A stretch of 9,370 bases of DNA from assembly GCA_026389735.1 (NCBI GenBank), contig JAPLHH010000006.1, positions 1-9,370 of the forward strand, given 5' to 3'. The number at the start of each line of letters is the position of its first letter. Position 1 is the stretch's first letter. The translations under genes and the position numbers were made by a program. The notes beneath the pieces were generated by a model. It had not been told where the DNA came from, made no database searches, and saw nothing but the letters and a program-made list of their open reading frames with translations. Origin of the DNA: Chloroflexota bacterium (GTDB lineage Bacteria; Chloroflexota; Dehalococcoidia; GIF9; UBA5620). Below are positions 5,867 through 9,370 of the stretch, piece by piece.

Positions 5867-5896
5867 TTGTATTCAGCAGCAGAGATGGCATATAAT
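5867..5896 (+). promoter_or_regulatory. Candidate promoter for degV
   Basis: A perfect -10 box TATAAT (5891-5896) lies 18 bases after TTGTAT (5867-5872), a weak -35 box matching only the TTG core. Transcription would start near 5903, about 45 bases before the degV start. It lies just beyond the suhB fragment, so degV has a promoter of its own. Confidence 0.55.
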
Positions 5897-5948
5897 AACC
5901 TCGTATTACTAGGTATTCGACACAAACGAAATCAGGAGGCAGCTTAAA

Positions 5949-6797
5949 GTGGAGGGGAAACCTGTGGTTAAACTGGTTACTGATAGTGTGTCTGACCTAC
6001 CACCTGAGGTGGCCAAAGACCTGGAAATCACCGTGATCCCGTTGAATGTCCAATTCGGCTGTGAGACCTATAAAGATAGGGTTGACCTGACTGCCGAGGA
6101 CTTTTACCATAAGTTAGAGAATAGTTCTACTTTGCCTTCTACCTCCGCCCCCGGCCCTGGTTTTTTTGCTGAAGTCTTTGATGATCTGGCTATAAAGTAC
6201 AACCAAATTCTAGGTGTGTTTCTGTCTCGCAAGTTAAGCGCCACCTATGACGCAGCGGCACAAGGTGTAAAACTAATGAAGAGAAAGTGCCAGGTAGAAA
6301 TTGTCGATTCCACACTGGGTATAATGGGGCAAGGGCTATTGGTTATAGAGGCAGCCAAAAAAGCTCTGGCTGGAGCCAGCCTCAGTGAGCTCGTCGGTAT
6401 GATATCAAAAACTATCCCACGAATACATATCCGAATTACCCTTGATACTCTCGAGTATTTGGCCAGGGGAGGACGCATCGGCAAAGTACAGGCTTTAATG
6501 GGGTCGATGCTTAAGATGAATCCTATCCTTGGTATAAAGGATGGTGTGGCTTTTCCTTTTGCCAGAGTGCGCTCTAGAGCTAAGGCTACAGATTGGCTCT
6601 GCGAGTTTGCATCGAAGTTCAACAAGGTAAAGGCACTGGCTGTGGAGTATGGCACCAACGCAGCTGAAGCTGAGGCGTTGGCCAAGCGTATCGCCTCTAT
6701 ATTTCCAAAAGTCCCACTCTATCTATCGAATGTTAGCCCCGTTATCGGCACACATGCAGGTCCTAATATTCTATCGATAACTGTCATGGAGGAGTAG
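5949..6797 (+). CDS. DegV family fatty-acid-binding protein
   Basis: This 282-aa soluble protein belongs to the DegV/FakB family, which bind a single fatty acid; in Firmicutes, FakB presents it to the kinase FakA for phosphorylation. The N-terminal domain shows KLVTDSVSDLPPE (8-20), TLPSTSAPGPGFF (61-73), the lipid-carboxylate segment, FLSRKLSATYD (91-101) and VDSTLGIMGQG (119-129). The C-terminal domain has LARGGRIGK (171-179), NPILGIKDG (191-199) and GTHAGPN (267-273), all typical, and the length is normal. Two GTG starts compete: 5949 with GGAGG at 5935-5939, and 5964 with GGAGGGG at 5951-5957, which would give MVKLVTDS, a more usual family start; neither can be excluded. No FakA-like kinase gene is nearby, so the partner is unknown. 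Confidence 0.93.
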   Translation: MEGKPVVKLVTDSVSDLPPEVAKDLEITVIPLNVQFGCETYKDRVDLTAEDFYHKLENSSTLPSTSAPGPGFFAEVFDDLAIKYNQILGVFLSRKLSATYDAAAQGVKLMKRKCQVEIVDSTLGIMGQGLLVIEAAKKALAGASLSELVGMISKTIPRIHIRITLDTLEYLARGGRIGKVQALMGSMLKMNPILGIKDGVAFPFARVRSRAKATDWLCEFASKFNKVKALAVEYGTNAAEAEALAKRIASIFPKVPLYLSNVSPVIGTHAGPNILSITVMEE

Positions 6798-6902
6798 TAA
6801 ACGGCACCCTGCACCATGATACCGGCACTATGTATCTTGCGTGCATACGTTGCCACGCATTGCACATAATGGACTAATGTGTAGTCTCCGCGGGGTTGAG
6901 TC

Positions 6903-7829
6903 TCAGCGGTAGTGTCGCTTCAAGTCAGAAATATACGTGGCCCCCACGGTATTAGTGTTTTGCTCCAACCACTTGCTTAGGCGTGTGTGTCCCGTGGGTG
7001 GGCTGTCTGAAACGAGGAGATTAGACATCAAACCGTTTATTTCATCTTTTGTTATCACTACATCCTTGACCATATAGCCAATCAATCTAGCTAGGAATAG
7101 CGCGAGTTCCGGTTTGACATGAACAATCCTAGCTCTACTACCTATCTTCCGAGCAATGAGACGAACCAATTCATCGAAAGAGTACATTTCTGGACCAACA
7201 GCGTCAATAACTGCATTGTCTTCTCTATGACCCATACCAACGGCTATTTCCGCTACATCCTCCGCAAAGACAGGTTGAATTCGGTATTTCCCTGAACCAA
7301 AGACGGTAAACATCGGAAACCTCTTTAGGAGCCAAGCGATGTTGTTGATGAGGACACCCTCAGCGCCAAAGATGACAGTCGGGCGGACTATGGCGTAAGA
7401 CAGCTTCGAGTGGATGATAGCCTTTTCTACCAATGCTTTGCCTCTGAAGTAGGGAAACGGTGATTCTTCAGAAGGATTAGTTATGCTTATGTGCACAATT
7501 CTGCGGACGCCAGCCCTTTCAGCCGCTTTGATGATCGTTTTTGAATTCTCCACAGCCCTATCGAATGTGACACCTCTGTATGAGAAGCGAACCCAGTATG
7601 TATTGTACAAGGTCGTTGCGCCACGTAGACTTTCCGCTAAGAGGCTCAGATTGTCGAAGTTGAATGGCGAAGTGGTTACCCGGCTGCCGAAAGGGTTTCC
7701 ATGACTGACGCGCCCAGTGAGTGTTTTGACTCTTTCACCCATTGAAAGAAGCCGCTGAGTTATGTATTTGCCGGTATAGCTGAAAGCTCCGGTGACCACG
7801 TTCAATTCAGGAGTTCCCATGACTAGCAT
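6903..7829 (-). CDS. Atypical short-chain dehydrogenase / NAD(P)-binding epimerase-like protein
   Basis: This 308-aa protein has an N-terminal Rossmann fold, VVTGAFSYTGKYITQRLL (11-28), with a glycine-poor variant of the usual TGxxGxxG loop. Residues 107-118 give the GVRRIVHISITN strand. PYFRGKALVEK (126-136) has the YxxxK spacing of the SDR catalytic pair (Tyr127, Lys131), and RPTVIFG (149-155) and VFAEDVAEIAV (187-197) are typical of extended/NmrA-like atypical SDRs. Related proteins include complex I NDUFA9-like and nucleoside-diphosphate-sugar epimerase-like enzymes; the substrate is unknown. ATG 7827-7829 was used; TTG 7830-7832 and ATG 7818-7820 are alternatives, and only a weak AAGG precedes them. 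It lies 60 bp downstream of the unknown minus-strand gene and is convergent with degV. No clear terminator was found in the 105-bp gap. Confidence 0.85.
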   Translation of the reverse strand: MLVMGTPELNVVTGAFSYTGKYITQRLLSMGERVKTLTGRVSHGNPFGSRVTTSPFNFDNLSLLAESLRGATTLYNTYWVRFSYRGVTFDRAVENSKTIIKAAERAGVRRIVHISITNPSEESPFPYFRGKALVEKAIIHSKLSYAIVRPTVIFGAEGVLINNIAWLLKRFPMFTVFGSGKYRIQPVFAEDVAEIAVGMGHREDNAVIDAVGPEMYSFDELVRLIARKIGSRARIVHVKPELALFLARLIGYMVKDVVITKDEINGLMSNLLVSDSPPTGHTRLSKWLEQNTNTVGATYISDLKRHYR

Positions 7830-7892
7830 CAACCTTAGTTTACTCTATCTGCGAGTATCCAAGTAATTAAATGTCGTAGTGCGTCCCATTCC

Positions 7893-8576
7893 TCAATGAC
7901 AGCATCTCGTTGCATTCCCACGTAGACTCCACAACGCCATTTCGATCATACGTATTGGAGATTCTCTTGCACTTTTAGGGAAACAAGACGAGTATTTATC
8001 AACAAGTACCCATACATGCAGGATATATTGCTCAAGATAACCAAAGTTCTTGTTAGCATTCTTGTCTTCAATACCAACTGCCTTCAAAACCATCTTATCA
8101 AATATGGGCACAGTATGGGGGTACACAAAATGAAGGAAGGTCGTCCTAACTGGCAGACTATCGGGCGACCTCATGCCAAAAAGATGAAAACGACCAAATT
8201 CTTTAACCAGACTTGTGATCCCTTTTGAGTTCCTTTCAATATTTGCCGGAGGAGAGCTACAGAGCCCCGTAAGCTGATTCTGCCAATAGGTACTATTTCG
8301 CCTGCTTCGTGCTAACTCTAACACGTTTTTTACCGCAGCCGGCTGAGAACACAGTTTCCAATAGAGTAAGGCTTCATAGATTCTAAGATCAATATTGTAT
8401 GGTTTCAGCCTTTTTCGGGCAAAGCAATCAATCAACAGGTAGTACAGCTCCCGATCAGATTCGGGACGGTAAGACAAGAAATCCAAATACTTTGCGCCCT
8501 TATTAAACCATTGACATTTCTGGTCGTACAACGCATGTAGGGTTGACCAATCAAAGCTACCAAACGGGTCTATCAT
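7893..8576 (-). CDS. Unrecognised 227-aa protein
   Basis: No family is confidently recognised. The protein appears soluble, with no signal peptide or membrane span, and rich in aromatic residues and Arg/Lys. Likely helices cover 10-90 (WSTLHALYDQKCQWFNKGA, RELYYLLIDCFARKR, IYEALLYWKLCS). The most distinctive stretch is about 125-170, with FGRFHLFGMR, PVRTTFLHFVYPHTVPIFDK and a following helix. A pattern like FLHFxxPxxxPIFD occurs in helical proteins that I recall only vaguely, some with a DNA-glycosylase-like helical fold; this is not an assignment. The C-terminus reads PIRMIEMALWSLRG. ATG 8576 has GGAGG 8 bases before it on the minus strand, supporting a real gene. It lies 57 bp after suhB and 60 bp before the dehydrogenase gene. 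Base composition seems more AT-rich than the left part of the window, which would suit acquisition by transfer. Confidence 0.7.
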   Translation of the reverse strand: MIDPFGSFDWSTLHALYDQKCQWFNKGAKYLDFLSYRPESDRELYYLLIDCFARKRLKPYNIDLRIYEALLYWKLCSQPAAVKNVLELARSRRNSTYWQNQLTGLCSSPPANIERNSKGITSLVKEFGRFHLFGMRSPDSLPVRTTFLHFVYPHTVPIFDKMVLKAVGIEDKNANKNFGYLEQYILHVWVLVDKYSSCFPKSARESPIRMIEMALWSLRGNATRCCH

Positions 8577-8633
8577 AACACTGCCTCCGAGTTCTACAAT
8601 GACACTGTGAAATCATTTGTTACACAATCTGGA

Positions 8634-9370
8634 CTAATGTTCAGCCAAGTGTGCTATAAATTCGCGGTGAAGCTTGCTGTTTGAGGCAATGATTTCTCTG
8701 CTCCGGTAGCTTGCTGGATTTCCCTGCCAGTCGGTGACCTTGCCACCGGCTTCCCTGACCAACAAAAGTCCACTGGCAATGTCCCAGGGAAAAAGATAGC
8801 GGTGGTAGTAAAGGCTGAGCCGTCCGCAGGCAACATAAGCCGTACCTAAAGCTGATGACCCCATGAGCCTGATACAATGCACCTGCCACCATAATTTATC
8901 GGCTACATCAAGCATTTCCCTGCCTCGCTCCTGGCTGTAGCCCAGGTCAAAGCCAATCATAGCCGCCTGAAGTGAGCTTTCTTTGGAAACCTGAATCGGC
9001 GAGTCATTGAGATAAGCCCCTCTGCCTTTCTCGGCTCGAAAAAGCTCTCCTCTCACCGGGTCATAGGTTACACCGAGCAGGATATCCTCACCTTTGACTA
9101 AAGCGACATTTACGCAGAAGAAGGGAATGCCGAAGACATAATTGTTGGTGCCATCCAGCGGGTCAACCACCCAGGTGTAATCAGTGGTTGGAGCAGAGGA
9201 ATTTGATTCTTCGGAGAGGATGCCGTAATCAGGATACTCGCCTTTTAGAAGCTCAATTATGAACTTTTCAGATAAAAGGTCGGCTTCGGTAACCAGATTG
9301 CCCTGATTTTTATGCTTTATCTGTCTTCTGGAGCCGAAATTAGCTAGAAGGATTTCGCCGGCACCCTTAG
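8634..9370 (-). CDS. suhB: Inositol monophosphatase family protein, N-terminus outside window
   Basis: The frame is open from the right edge to the TAG at 8634-8636, giving 244 visible residues; perhaps 10-20 N-terminal residues are missing. This Mg2+-dependent phosphatase family hydrolyses inositol phosphates, fructose-1,6-bisphosphate, NADP or related substrates. Metal-site motifs are all present: NLVTEADLLSE near the start of the visible part, ILSEES with the metal-binding Glu, WVVDPLDGTNNYVFG (the WxxDPxDGTxN signature), and WDIASGLLLVREAGGKVTD near the C-terminus (WDxAxG...EAGG). The shorter possible GTG start at 9168-9170 would remove the Glu motif and is rejected. The C-terminal LHREFIAHLAEH is duplicated as an orphan fragment at 5790-5831. 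The gene may lead an operon with the two downstream minus-strand genes. The exact substrate is unknown, and the symbol marks the family only. Confidence 0.92.
   Translation of the reverse strand, partial: KGAGEILLANFGSRRQIKHKNQGNLVTEADLLSEKFIIELLKGEYPDYGILSEESNSSAPTTDYTWVVDPLDGTNNYVFGIPFFCVNVALVKGEDILLGVTYDPVRGELFRAEKGRGAYLNDSPIQVSKESSLQAAMIGFDLGYSQERGREMLDVADKLWWQVHCIRLMGSSALGTAYVACGRLSLYYHRYLFPWDIASGLLLVREAGGKVTDWQGNPASYRSREIIASNSKLHREFIAHLAEH

Larger units (their letters stand above)
5648..5948. other. Gene-free region between MazF-like gene and degV
   Basis: No intact gene is visible in these 301 bases. The toxin frame continues open to 5806 after its stop. An orphan copy of the suhB 3' end lies at 5790-5831 on the minus strand, and a promoter for degV at 5867-5896. 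The 5648-5780 part shows no recognisable signal. Confidence 0.65.

Noticed and set aside
6245..6685. 146-codon minus-strand open frame inside degV
   Set aside because: It is antisense to an intact, fully conserved DegV frame, is Ser/Ala-rich and has no family features.
6838..6859. Hairpin TGCGTG/CACGCA in the degV-SDR convergent gap as a terminator
   Set aside because: It has only a 6-bp stem, a 10-base loop and no T-run on either strand, and a competing GTGCA/TGCAC pairing exists.
8016..8228. Plus-strand 70-codon frame opposite the unknown 227-aa gene
   Set aside because: It has no ribosome binding site or domain, while the minus-strand frame is longer and has a good start signal.

Overview
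The window looks like a chromosomal segment of a bacterium with roughly balanced GC content. Most starts have strong GGAGG-type ribosome binding sites, and GTG or TTG starts are frequent. The gene mix (gatA end, an Lrp/AsnC regulator beside an aminotransferase, an acyl-CoA dehydrogenase with an XRE-cupin regulator, degV, suhB) and the short 'CATTGCGAG...GAAGCAATC' repeats would suit a Dehalococcoidia-like member of the Chloroflexota. That placement is a moderate-confidence guess from gene style; no marker gene here proves it.

Layout, left to right. (1) 1-359: 3' end of gatA, followed at once by a compact inverted-repeat element (374-441). (2) 474-2869: a tight plus-strand cluster of a small conserved-looking protein, an Lrp/AsnC regulator, a class I/II aminotransferase and a hicB-hicA toxin-antitoxin pair, with gaps of 39 bp or less and hicB/hicA overlapping. 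(3) 2966-4829: acyl-CoA dehydrogenase plus an XRE-cupin regulator, 10 bp apart. (4) 4830-5172: gene-free, holding a second copy of the inverted-repeat element in the opposite orientation, then a good sigma-70-type promoter with an inverted repeat in its spacer. (5) 5173-5647: a second toxin-antitoxin pair, an excisionase/MerR-type HTH protein with a MazE-like acidic tail overlapping a short MazF/PemK-like toxin. (6) 5648-5948: gene-free apart from an orphan copy of the 3' end of suhB and a promoter for degV. (7) 5949-6797: degV. (8) 6903-9370, minus strand: suhB (cut by the window edge), an unrecognised 227-aa protein and an atypical short-chain dehydrogenase, in that transcription order and possibly one operon.

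The cluster in (2) probably links an amino-acid-sensing regulator to amino-acid transamination, and the HicBA pair appears to share its transcript. The pair in (3) suggests acyl-CoA oxidation under local control by a ligand-sensing repressor. No multi-gene system that is clearly new is visible. The most unusual points are: a duplicated suhB 3' end lying as a direct repeat about 2.85 kb from the intact gene, like the scar of a site-specific insertion; the HTH-MazE-tail/MazF pair with a putative operator inside its promoter and a short toxin that stays open in frame after its stop; the two-module inverted repeats; and the unknown 227-aa protein.
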